From NCBI GenBank assembly GCA_000739535.1, contig DF820468.1:258544-322543 (forward strand): a stretch of DNA of 64,000 nt. The letters run 5' to 3'. The translations under genes were made by a program, and so were the position numbers. Of this stretch, positions 43,312 to 50,493 are shown piece by piece. The notes under the pieces are model-generated. The model was not told where the DNA came from and searched no databases. It saw only the letters and a program-made list of their open reading frames with translations. Source of the stretch: Candidatus Vecturithrix granuli (GTDB lineage: Bacteria; Moduliflexota; Moduliflexia; Moduliflexales; Moduliflexaceae). Within the stretch, counting starts at the first letter, position 1; every line of letters begins with the position of its first letter.

Positions 43312-45135
43312 CTATTCGACGAATTTGACCTTATCCAGACCCAGAGCTTTAAGTTTCTTGTCAGTGGGGACGCCGTTTTCATCCCAACCTCTGGTTTTGT
43401 AGTAGGCCGGCAGCATTTCCGGCAGCCGACTGACCGCCCCTTTCTTTGGCCCTGTAGGAATCGGTTCGTTGAGAATTCTTGGCGGCAGAGAGTCATCATC
43501 TTTGGTTAATCCCGCTTTCAAATTCAGTAAGCGTTCCAAATTATAGATGCGGTCGCCGCATTCCATTAAATTCTCTTCGGTATAGTCAACTCCAGTGATG
43601 GCGGAGAGTTGCGCCGCAATTTCCTTGACGCCCAGACCAAAGGTGGTAAACAAACACACTCCAGCGGAATCAACAACCGCGGTGGCGTCCTGAAGTCCTT
43701 TCAACATCGCATCTTTGCCTTCGACCGTTTGCGGATCCACATTGCCTAACACTTCCAGGGCAACCATATATCCACGTACATGGCATGCACCGCGATTTGA
43801 GGTGGCATATTCAAGCCCCATGCCCTGCACGCCGCGCGGATCGTAGGCCGGCATTTCCTGTTTCTTCGAGGTCATTGAGAGTTCCGGATGTCCATACGCT
43901 TCGCCCAACCGATAGGAGCCGTCGGCGAGTTTCGCGCCAATCCCCTCGCGTTTGCACGCCATTTCTGTCAATTTAACCAGAACCTCAGCATCGCCGAAAG
44001 TAATTTCCATCCCGGCGTCTTTTTTGGGCAAATACCCTTTTTCGTAGAGTTCCATGGCGCAGCCGATCGTCGAACCCAGTGAAATTCCGTCAATTCCATA
44101 TTCATTGGTCAGAAAATGGGCTTTAGTAATGGCCTCCAAATTATCCACTCCACACTGTGCGCCAAAGGACCAGGCGGTTTCATATTCCGGTCCTTCTCCA
44201 ACTTCGGGGCCGGCATAGTTTGGGTCTCTTTTGACTTTAGAGACGCGCCCACAGCCGATCGTACAGCTAAAACAGGCTTTATTTTTGACCAGGAGCGTAT
44301 CGCGCAGCGCTTCCCCTCCGGTTTTGTCCGCGCCTTCGAACACCGTTTCCTGAAAATTGCGGGTCGGATAGGAACCATGCTGATTGAGGACATTCACCAG
44401 CAACGCAGTCCCTAACGCGCCTAATCCTTCGCCTGTGACTGGATTGGCAAGCAATTGATTGCGAATACTCAACGCGACTTCCCGGGCTTTTTGAGGATCT
44501 GCGGGTCGGACGCCGCCCGTACCAAGTGCTACAATGGCTTTCAGTTTTTTGGATCCCATCACCGCGCCGACTCCGGAACGGCCGGCCGCGCGTTCTTTAT
44601 CGCACATGACATTGGCAAGTCTGGAGAGTTTTTCCCCGGCCGGCCCGATGCAGGCCACTTTCGCCGTTGGAGCAGTTTCTTTGAGCAATGTGTCGGTCGT
44701 TTCAAACACCAATTTGCCCCACAAATGCGAGGCGTCGCGTAATTCTGCCTTACCGTCTTCAAGATAGAGATACACTGGTTTGGCCGATGCGCCTTCAAAA
44801 ATGACCATATCAAACCCGGCAAATTTGAGTTCGGAACCAAACATGCCGCCGGAATTCGAGGCCGCAATAGCTCCGGTTAACGGACCTTTCGTGACTACTT
44901 CATAGCGGCCAGTCGAGGTTCCCAGGGTGCCAGTCATGGGGCCTGTGGCAAAAATCAGTTTGTTCTCCGGGCTGAGCGGATCAACTTTCGGATTCACTTC
45001 TGCCGCAAAATAGCGGGTACCAAGTCCCCGGCTGCCCAGATAATCTTTCGCCCATTCGGCGTTCAATTTTTCGGTTTTCACGGTGCCTTCCGTCAAATTG
45101 ACACGTAATATTTTCCCAATCCATCCGTACATCAT
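43312..45135 (-). CDS. Aldehyde:ferredoxin oxidoreductase, tungsten-pterin type
   Basis: 607 residues, the standard AOR length. It interconverts aldehydes and carboxylates at a tungsten bis-pterin centre. [16 protein letters not shown] is the family start; [40 protein letters not shown] and [10 protein letters not shown] (cluster ligands, with a fourth cysteine late in DSAGVCLF) are diagnostic. It is cytoplasmic. GGAGG precedes ATG 45135. The ferredoxin gene ends 3 nt upstream; NuoE/NuoF/HoxU-like subunits follow, suggesting an NAD-linked complex. Confidence 0.95.
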   Translation of the reverse strand: MMYGWIGKILRVNLTEGTVKTEKLNAEWAKDYLGSRGLGTRYFAAEVNPKVDPLSPENKLIFATGPMTGTLGTSTGRYEVVTKGPLTGAIAASNSGGMFGSELKFAGFDMVIFEGASAKPVYLYLEDGKAELRDASHLWGKLVFETTDTLLKETAPTAKVACIGPAGEKLSRLANVMCDKERAAGRSGVGAVMGSKKLKAIVALGTGGVRPADPQKAREVALSIRNQLLANPVTGEGLGALGTALLVNVLNQHGSYPTRNFQETVFEGADKTGGEALRDTLLVKNKACFSCTIGCGRVSKVKRDPNYAGPEVGEGPEYETAWSFGAQCGVDNLEAITKAHFLTNEYGIDGISLGSTIGCAMELYEKGYLPKKDAGMEITFGDAEVLVKLTEMACKREGIGAKLADGSYRLGEAYGHPELSMTSKKQEMPAYDPRGVQGMGLEYATSNRGACHVRGYMVALEVLGNVDPQTVEGKDAMLKGLQDATAVVDSAGVCLFTTFGLGVKEIAAQLSAITGVDYTEENLMECGDRIYNLERLLNLKAGLTKDDDSLPPRILNEPIPTGPKKGAVSRLPEMLPAYYKTRGWDENGVPTDKKLKALGLDKVKFVE

Positions 45136-45137
45136 AG

Positions 45138-45617
45138 TTAGGCCTCCTTTTTGCTGAACACTTGTTCAAACTTATCGGACATCATCTTCTTACGCGCTAA
45201 CGTTTCAAGATCAGCCCGCACCCATTGAATCGCGTCAGTCGGACAAAAGGTTGCACATTCCGGCGACCCTTCGCACACATCGCATTTGATGACGGCTTTC
45301 GCCTCTCTATCGTAAGAAATATTGCCAAATGGGCAGGCCGAGACACACATGCGGCAGCCGATACATTTGTCCTTATTGTAATCCACCAGGCCGGTCTCCT
45401 GATTTTTGCTCAACGCGTTGACCACACAGACAGCGGCGCACGCCGGGTCTTCGCACTGAAGACAGGTGAGCGGGACAGAAAATTTCAGCGGCGAAGTTAA
45501 GACTTCGATTCTGGATTTTGACGGGCGGTAGGTGCCTTCATGTTTCAGCGAACATGCTAATTGACATGCATGGCAGTCAACGCAGTATTCCGGCTGCAAA
45601 AGTAACACATTATTCAT
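45138..45617 (-). CDS. Four-cluster-type ferredoxin-like electron carrier of the AOR complex
   Basis: 159 residues. Cysteine motifs [11 protein letters not shown] (12-22), [27 protein letters not shown] and [15 protein letters not shown] give up to four [4Fe-4S] clusters, as in DMSO-reductase-type B subunits and the small subunit of NAD-linked aldehyde oxidoreductases. The start at 45617 has AGGAGGG upstream. It transfers electrons from the tungsten subunit to the flavin module (inference). Confidence 0.92.
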   Translation of the reverse strand: MNNVLLLQPEYCVDCHACQLACSLKHEGTYRPSKSRIEVLTSPLKFSVPLTCLQCEDPACAAVCVVNALSKNQETGLVDYNKDKCIGCRMCVSACPFGNISYDREAKAVIKCDVCEGSPECATFCPTDAIQWVRADLETLARKKMMSDKFEQVFSKKEA

Positions 45618-45708
45618 AGTTGCTTCCCTCCTGTGACACGGAAATATGATGAAGCGGTTAATAGTCATGCAGAGGCGTGTAGAGATTTTCAGAAATGTAT
45701 TTGCAGTG

Positions 45709-45741
45709 AAAAACCGAGTTTTTTCAAAAACCTCGGTTTTT
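45709..45741. repeat. CCGAGTTTTTT palindrome, copy 6
   Basis: AAAAACCGAGTTTTTTC then AAAAACCTCGGTTTTT. It lies between the ferredoxin and the MoeB/HesA-like gene. Confidence 0.75.
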
Positions 45742-45756
45742 ATTCCTGAAAGATTC

Positions 45757-46506
45757 TCATGCTACATCCCCTCTGCGTTTACCAGTAAAGAACGCTTGTT
45801 CTTTACGTTCTGTCAGAGGCGTCAACGGAATCTTTGAAAAGGAAAAATCAGATAATTCTACCACGAGCAGGGTATTGCGCAGCTCAGGTTCGTTCCAAAG
45901 ATTCTTCTGTACCTCATACGCCATCAGACTGCCGAGACAAAAGACGATCTGCGGACATACCGGGATCATTTTCTCTTCCTGGGGCATTCCGTAATAAATG
46001 TCTTTTAATAACGGCGTCTGCTGTTTCACAATGGTAGTCAGTTGTCCATAATCTTCCTGAACCCCGCCATGTACTAAAAACTGGTGTTCTCCCAGGGCAG
46101 ATTCCAATGCAAAGCGGCTGGGATAGTTATCAAGACAATCAGCGATACCGTCAAAAGAATAATGATGAAGTGTTTCAGGGAATTGCGCATCCGTAATCGA
46201 AAGCTGCAAAGGAATCAGCCTGGTAAAACGGGTCAGTACCGAGAGTTTTTGAGAAGCGACTTCGATTTTCGATTTTCCCACATCCTCAAGGGTAAATAAC
46301 GCCTGACGATTCAGATCCGGACGGTCGATCGACTTGTTATCTATTAAAATCAATGTTCCAATCCCCGCGCGAACCAGAATCTGCGCGACAATGCAGCCTA
46401 ATCCGCCCACACCGGCGATTACAACACTGCTTTTCGCGAGAATCCGCTGCTTTTCTTCGCCCCAAAATGCAAGATGTCTGGAAAACAGTACATCCAAGTC
46501 CTTCAT
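45757..46506 (-). CDS. MoeB/HesA/ThiF-type adenylating enzyme
   Basis: 249 residues. ATP-binding GVGGLGCIVAQILVRAG, the catalytic-aspartate region LILIDNKSIDRPDLNRQ and DCLDNYPSRFALE fit E1-like enzymes that adenylate the C-terminal glycine of MoaD/ThiS. Zinc cysteines are not obvious, as in HesA-like members. ATG 46506 is preferred to a GTG at 46521, which directly abuts the AAGGAGG. Next to a MoaD-like gene and the AOR, so pterin cofactor sulfuration is the likely role. Confidence 0.88.
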   Translation of the reverse strand: MKDLDVLFSRHLAFWGEEKQRILAKSSVVIAGVGGLGCIVAQILVRAGIGTLILIDNKSIDRPDLNRQALFTLEDVGKSKIEVASQKLSVLTRFTRLIPLQLSITDAQFPETLHHYSFDGIADCLDNYPSRFALESALGEHQFLVHGGVQEDYGQLTTIVKQQTPLLKDIYYGMPQEEKMIPVCPQIVFCLGSLMAYEVQKNLWNEPELRNTLLVVELSDFSFSKIPLTPLTERKEQAFFTGKRRGDVA

Positions 46507-46580
46507 GCGTTTGAATGCCACCTCCTTAGAAGTTGCTCAATGCCTCAAGTTCTAGCTGATTAAAGTTTAAAGAAAATAAT

Positions 46581-46655
46581 AAATGCCTAAAATTTTAAAG
46601 CCACTAGAGTTGAAGGATTGTCCTCAAATTTTAGTCGCTTAAAACTTTAGGCACT
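46581..46655. repeat. Inverted repeat between MoaD-like and MoeB-like genes
   Basis: Arms AAATGCCTAAAATTTTAAAG... and ...CGCTTAAAACTTTAGGCACT, imperfect over about 30 nt. Confidence 0.7.
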
Positions 46656-46663
46656 TATCACTT

Positions 46664-46942
46664 TTATCCGCCGCCTCCGGGTGGAAAGAGAGCAATATCA
46701 GCCCCATTGCGCACAATAGTGCGCAGCCCTTGCAAATGGAGCACATTCTGTCCGTTGACGAGAATCATCGTTCCTGGTTGGATACTTCCATTTTCATCTG
46801 CTAATTTGCTCAAAAAAGGTTTAGAAACCTTTGTTTCACATTGCTGGAGTAATTCGAACACACTCAGTTCATCAGCGCTGATTCGAACCTGTTTCGTTTT
46901 CAAAAAAGTTCTGAGTGTTCCAAAAAAGTTAATATTTATCAT
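46664..46942 (-). CDS. MoaD/ThiS-like sulfur carrier
   Basis: 92 residues, beta-grasp fold. It ends in PPGGGG, so the C terminus can be adenylated and thiocarboxylated to build the dithiolene of the metal-pterin cofactor. IRISADELSVFELLQQCE and VNGQNVLHLQGL fit the fold. First gene of the tungsten enzyme operon. Confidence 0.88.
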   Translation of the reverse strand: MININFFGTLRTFLKTKQVRISADELSVFELLQQCETKVSKPFLSKLADENGSIQPGTMILVNGQNVLHLQGLRTIVRNGADIALFPPGGGG

Positions 46943-47303
46943 ATTTAGTTATTTAAATTCAAAAACTATAATTATGAAATATGAATAACAAATAACAACA
47001 AAAAATATTAGATAAGCATAATATTATCAATAACTTACAACGACAAGATACTAAAATGCTTCTTATGATGTCAAGGGATAAAATAAAAATTTATGAAAAA
47101 AGAAATCCTTTAGACTTACACTGAGTTTTAGAATTTCATGAGGGAAAATCTCTTGACACAGGGGAAATTGACAACATACCGACAATGTAGCGCGAACTTG
47201 CATTTCGCGCCCGCGAAACTCAGAATCTAGCGCGAACTTGCATTTCGCGCCCGCGAAAAGAAATTTCGCGCTACACCTTCATAATTCTTTGGGAGAGAAT
47301 ACT
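46943..47303. other. AT-rich divergent promoter region with a doubled repeat
   Basis: Very AT-rich from 46943 to about 47150, the likely promoter of the minus-strand operon. At 47189-47275 two direct copies of TAGCGCGAACTTGCATTTCG-CGCCCGCGAAA end in the inverted AAATTTCGCGCTACA. The family resembles the element at 62621-62700. Confidence 0.65.
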
Positions 47304-48071
47304 ATGGAACTTTTATGTGATATTGGCAATACCAACACAGTGGTGGGTTTGCATCAGGCTGATAATACCTTTAAAATCTGGCGCATGAGCACCAAAACCT
47401 TTGCAACGGAAGATGAGGTCTTTTCTTTGTTATACACGTTCTTTCAGGTCGCGGGGATTCATCTGGAAGATATCAGCGATCTCGGCGTGGCCTCAGTCGT
47501 CCCCTCGGTCAATTATATTTTTACCAAGCTGGGAGAAAAATATTTCAAAAAACAGGCCGTGTTTGTGAGTCCGTATGTGCGGATTTTTGACATTAACTAC
47601 AAGGCAGATTATCCCCAGGAAATCGGACCGGATCGGATCGCTAACGTGATTGCCGCCAAAAAGGACTATGGCGATAATGTGATCGCCATTGATTTCGGCA
47701 CGGCGATTACGATTGATGTGCTGCAACGCGGCGACTTTACCGGTGGGGCGATTCTGCCGGGTTTTCGCATGGCGATGATGGCCTTATTTTCCGATACAGC
47801 CCAGTTACCGCAGGTAGAATTGCAGATTCCGAACTATTCCCTGGGCACAAACACGATTGATAATATTCAAATCGGGATTTTAAAAATCACCATTCTGGGT
47901 ATCGAACGTTTAATTGATGAAATCAAACAGGAAACCGGCATGGAATTCCAGGTGATTTCTACGGGTGGCATGGGCAAAACGCTCAAGGGCAGTTCTTACA
48001 TTTTCAATACGTACGATCCGGATTTGACTTTGAAAGGGATCCTGTATTTCTTACGCCATGCCAGAAAGTAG
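47304..48071 (+). CDS. coaX: Type III pantothenate kinase
   Basis: 255 residues, ASKHA fold, first step of coenzyme A synthesis. LLCDIGNTNTVVGLH is the phosphate-1 loop, QEIGPDRIANVIAAK and VIAIDFGTAITIDVL the phosphate-2 region, and GGAILPGFRMAMMALF the substrate loop. ATG 47304 has GGGAGA 7 nt upstream. The longer frame runs into a repeat. Single gene facing the AOR operon. Confidence 0.95.
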   Translation: MELLCDIGNTNTVVGLHQADNTFKIWRMSTKTFATEDEVFSLLYTFFQVAGIHLEDISDLGVASVVPSVNYIFTKLGEKYFKKQAVFVSPYVRIFDINYKADYPQEIGPDRIANVIAAKKDYGDNVIAIDFGTAITIDVLQRGDFTGGAILPGFRMAMMALFSDTAQLPQVELQIPNYSLGTNTIDNIQIGILKITILGIERLIDEIKQETGMEFQVISTGGMGKTLKGSSYIFNTYDPDLTLKGILYFLRHARK

Positions 48072-48113
48072 ATTAAAACATGGCTTTTTTTACTTGAAGC
48101 GCAATATGAATTC

Positions 48114-48221
48114 GGTGGTGGGCTAAATCCGTTGACGTGTGGCAAGCATATCGCGAAAGCCCCTAATATCAAGCGTCGCCGTCGATCGATCATACCACTT
48201 CAACGGATTTGACCCGCCACC
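48114..48221. repeat. Inverted repeat downstream of coaX
   Basis: Arms GGTGGTGGGCTAAATCCGTT... (48114-48139) and ...CAACGGATTTGACCCGCCACC (48196-48221), 22 or more of 26 positions complementary. Confidence 0.8.
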
Positions 48222-48282
48222 ATCATTTTATACACTCGCATATATTTCTCCTATTTGTCCACCGGATGATAAAGCCGGAGAC

Positions 48283-48540
48283 TTATTTCACATACCCCTT
48301 TTGCTTCCAACACTCGATCACATGCGCATACACCTCAGGAGATTTGGCAAGCATGAAGCGCGACATGATGACCGGTTTTTAAACAGGTAAAATACCCGGT
48401 ACACTCCTGAATCTTCGCATCCGCCACCCGAATCCACTGCACTTCTGCGCCGCATTTTTCAAGATATGAGGCGACAATCTCCAGCGCTCCGGCAGAAAAT
48501 CCTCCGACTTTCGGACTCCCATATAGGAAAGAATGTGATT
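48283..48540 (-). pseudogene. Remnant of a NADPH-dependent FMN reductase/flavodoxin-like gene
   Basis: On the minus strand one frame reads LYGSPKVGGFSAGALEIV, SYLEKCGAEVQWIRVADAK and QECTGYFTCLKTG, the FMN-binding start and cysteine segment of iron-sulfur flavoproteins. A stop precedes it in frame, removing the start. After KTGHH the frame is lost, and a second frame gives a C-terminal-like LAKSPEVYAHVIECWKQKG before a stop at 48283-48285. So the N terminus and the middle are deleted. Confidence 0.75.
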
Positions 48541-48783
48541 AATAATTCCTGTTTTCAGATTTTCGTCAAGATATAATCATGGAAAAATATTTTGACAAAT
48601 TTCCTCCCAACCTGAGAGACTTCGAATGTTTCTGATTACACAGAAGTTTTTTACCACGTAGCGGTTAGAGTATTGTAGCATTTGCGTCATCCTCGGTCTA
48701 TACTCTATCCTATCGCGTAGCGGTTGCAGAAACAACAGTGTTCAACTCCTATGGGGTTATAGGTATTGAAGGAGGTTTTACCC

Positions 48784-49359
48784 ATGAAACACTCATTTTG
48801 GCTTATTGTGTTGCTGTTCGTTGTCTGTGCGTTTATAATGTCGGACGTCGCTGAGGTTATGGCCGAAGCTGGCATCCCGCAGACGCTTCGCCAGCAGATG
48901 CTCAAACAGCCGAGCTTTACAGCGTGGCTGGTGCGCTGGCAGGCTTCCAATCCGGGACTTACGCTTGACGCTTTTCAGTGCATCGAAGCCCCGCAGCTCT
49001 CAAATTTTCCTGTCGCTGAAGAAGGGACGCTCGGGGTCAAAGAAAAAGAAAAGATGTATTCGCCTGATCGCGCCCACTATCTGTATTTCCCTGATCCCGG
49101 AGGCGAACCGGATCAGGAGGTCTGGCTGTATAACCGGAAGGGCGACAGAACGCTTGAGCGACTTGGGTGTATCGGCTCGTCAAGTTGGTATGACGGCGGA
49201 TTCTGGCTTGATAACGAACATTTTATCATCCTCTCCGGGTTTCAAAATATCAGGGAGGAATGTTGGGTGATGGTTGAATATTGGGATTTTCTCAATGATC
49301 AACGCTTTCTCTATCAGGCCGTTCTGAAGTGCAGGGCTATTCAATTCTCGTCAGAATAG
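48784..49359 (+). CDS. Secreted hypothetical protein
   Basis: 191 residues. Signal peptide about 1-28 (SFWLIVLLFVVCAFIMS, cleavage near VMA-E). The mature part has helical LRQQMLKQPSFTAWLVRWQA and a repeat-like YLYFPDPGGEPDQEVWLYNR plus GCIGSSSWYDGGFW, reminiscent of a beta-propeller blade or WD40-like PD40 repeat (inference). GAAGGAGG precedes ATG 48784. A related fragment lies at 50332-50373. Confidence 0.7.
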   Translation: MKHSFWLIVLLFVVCAFIMSDVAEVMAEAGIPQTLRQQMLKQPSFTAWLVRWQASNPGLTLDAFQCIEAPQLSNFPVAEEGTLGVKEKEKMYSPDRAHYLYFPDPGGEPDQEVWLYNRKGDRTLERLGCIGSSSWYDGGFWLDNEHFIILSGFQNIREECWVMVEYWDFLNDQRFLYQAVLKCRAIQFSSE

Positions 49360-49476
49360 CGTCTCGACCCTTCGCGCCACTCAGTCCATCGTTCCGCTCG
49401 ATGAGCGGAATGTGTAGAACTTAACAGTCCTGGGGGTACAGGGGACTTGCCCCCTGTCGAAAATTTTTTTAATGGA

Positions 49477-49505
49477 TTGACAATATGCTGATTTTTCCTT
49501 ATTCT
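49477..49505 (+). promoter_or_regulatory. Sigma-70-like promoter
   Basis: TTGACA (49477-49482), 17-nt spacer, TATTCT (49500-49505). It precedes an 11-codon frame with AAAGGAG (start 49544) and the gene at 49613. A hairpin CAGGGGACTTGCCCCCTG (49439-49456) lies just upstream of the promoter. Confidence 0.6.
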
Positions 49506-49612
49506 AAAAATAAACAAGGATACAATCCCTGAAAGGAGTCGTAATGTGCCCGGCGCCTGGGCACACGCACACAAGATGAAAAAGTGCCGGGTACATTTAC
49601 ATGAGAGAAACT

Positions 49613-50023
49613 ATGACCATTCAATGTTCATATTGCGGTAAAACGCTGCACGTCAAGCCGGAATCGGCCGGCAAGAAAGGAAGATGTCCGGCCTGTCAAC
49701 AGATTATCATGATTCCCCGGATGGACGAGGATTATTCTGCCCCCCCTGCTGCTCCCGTTTCACTTGACATGGAAGAGTCAATAAACACGGACAATGCCGA
49801 AACTGCCCCCCCTGCTGCTCCCGTTTCACTTGACACGGAAGAGTCAATAAACACGGACAATGCCGAAATTGTTGTTTCTCACGACGAAAGCGATGCTGAA
49901 ATCTCATCACGGAAGATGGCATCAAAGCTATTGAAGTGGCTGTTTATTTTTGGGGCGTTGTTTTTGCTGATATTTGCAGTAACAATCGGGGGGCTGATGC
50001 TTTATACCGCTCTGGTGAAATAA
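49613..50023 (+). CDS. Zinc-ribbon protein with tandem repeats and C-terminal membrane helix
   Basis: 136 residues. The N-terminal zinc ribbon (IQCSYCGKTLHVKPESAGKK then GRCPACQQ) resembles MJ0042-type/zinc finger domains of planctomycete-like membrane proteins. Two tandem 22-residue repeats (APPAAPVSLDTEESINTDNA type) follow, and one membrane helix near the end (WLFIFGALFLLIFAVTIGG). An upstream ATG at 49601 adds four residues; 49613 has AGAGA upstream. Topology with the ribbon in the cytoplasm is inferred. Confidence 0.75.
   Translation: MTIQCSYCGKTLHVKPESAGKKGRCPACQQIIMIPRMDEDYSAPPAAPVSLDMEESINTDNAETAPPAAPVSLDTEESINTDNAEIVVSHDESDAEISSRKMASKLLKWLFIFGALFLLIFAVTIGGLMLYTALVK
49736..49867 (+). 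repeat. 66-nt tandem duplication within the zinc-ribbon gene
   Basis: Two copies of a 66-nt unit (CTGCCCCCCCTGCTGCTCCC...ACAATGCCGAA) differing at very few positions; the length is a multiple of three. Confidence 0.9.
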
Positions 50024-50493
50024 AAGGCAAGAACAGTCGAGCCACGCTGTTTGCGTGAGGCGGGCCTGGGAGGCTCAAGGTTGCCAAAGGCGGAGACGAC
50101 TCTGATGAGATGGTGTGGGGAAGTGTCTATAGTGATCCCACGTGAATTATGTCTCGACTTCGCTCGACAACCGCCCGGTCACTGAGCGGAGTCGAAGTGA
50201 CATGACACAAATGATTTAGGATCACTATATAATCTCGAACCCTGTGCCAATGGGCGCGTCTTCTGGAAAATCGACGACTATGGGGTCGGAAAGTATCTCT
50301 ATGCGCAAAAAAAGACTCAAATTTTCCTGTCGGCTGCATCAGTTCGTCAAGCTGGCATGATGGCGGATTCTATGAAGTGTGGAAAATAACGGATCATCTT
50401 GACAAAATCTGCGCTCCCAGGTAAAGGGCTATTGGAGTCCGAAATGGAACGTCGCGGGATTCCCAAAATAACTTAAACGGAGGAGAGCAGACG
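50024..50493. other. Inverted repeat and degenerate coding sequence before hsdR
   Basis: 50118-50227 is an inverted repeat (arms TATAGTGATCC...GGATCACTATA, with CGACTTCGCTCGA/TCACTGAGCGGAGTCGAAG inside). On either side are traces of coding sequence. GGAGGAGAG at 50480-50488 is the hsdR ribosome binding site. Confidence 0.6.
50228..50400 (+). pseudogene. Fragment related to the secreted protein at 48784
   Basis: One frame reads EPCANGRVFWKIDDYGVGKY; another reads GCISSSSWHDGGFYEVW, close to GCIGSSSWYDGGFW of the protein at 48784-49359. The two pieces are out of frame with each other and directly follow an inverted repeat, so this looks like a decayed copy. Confidence 0.5.
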
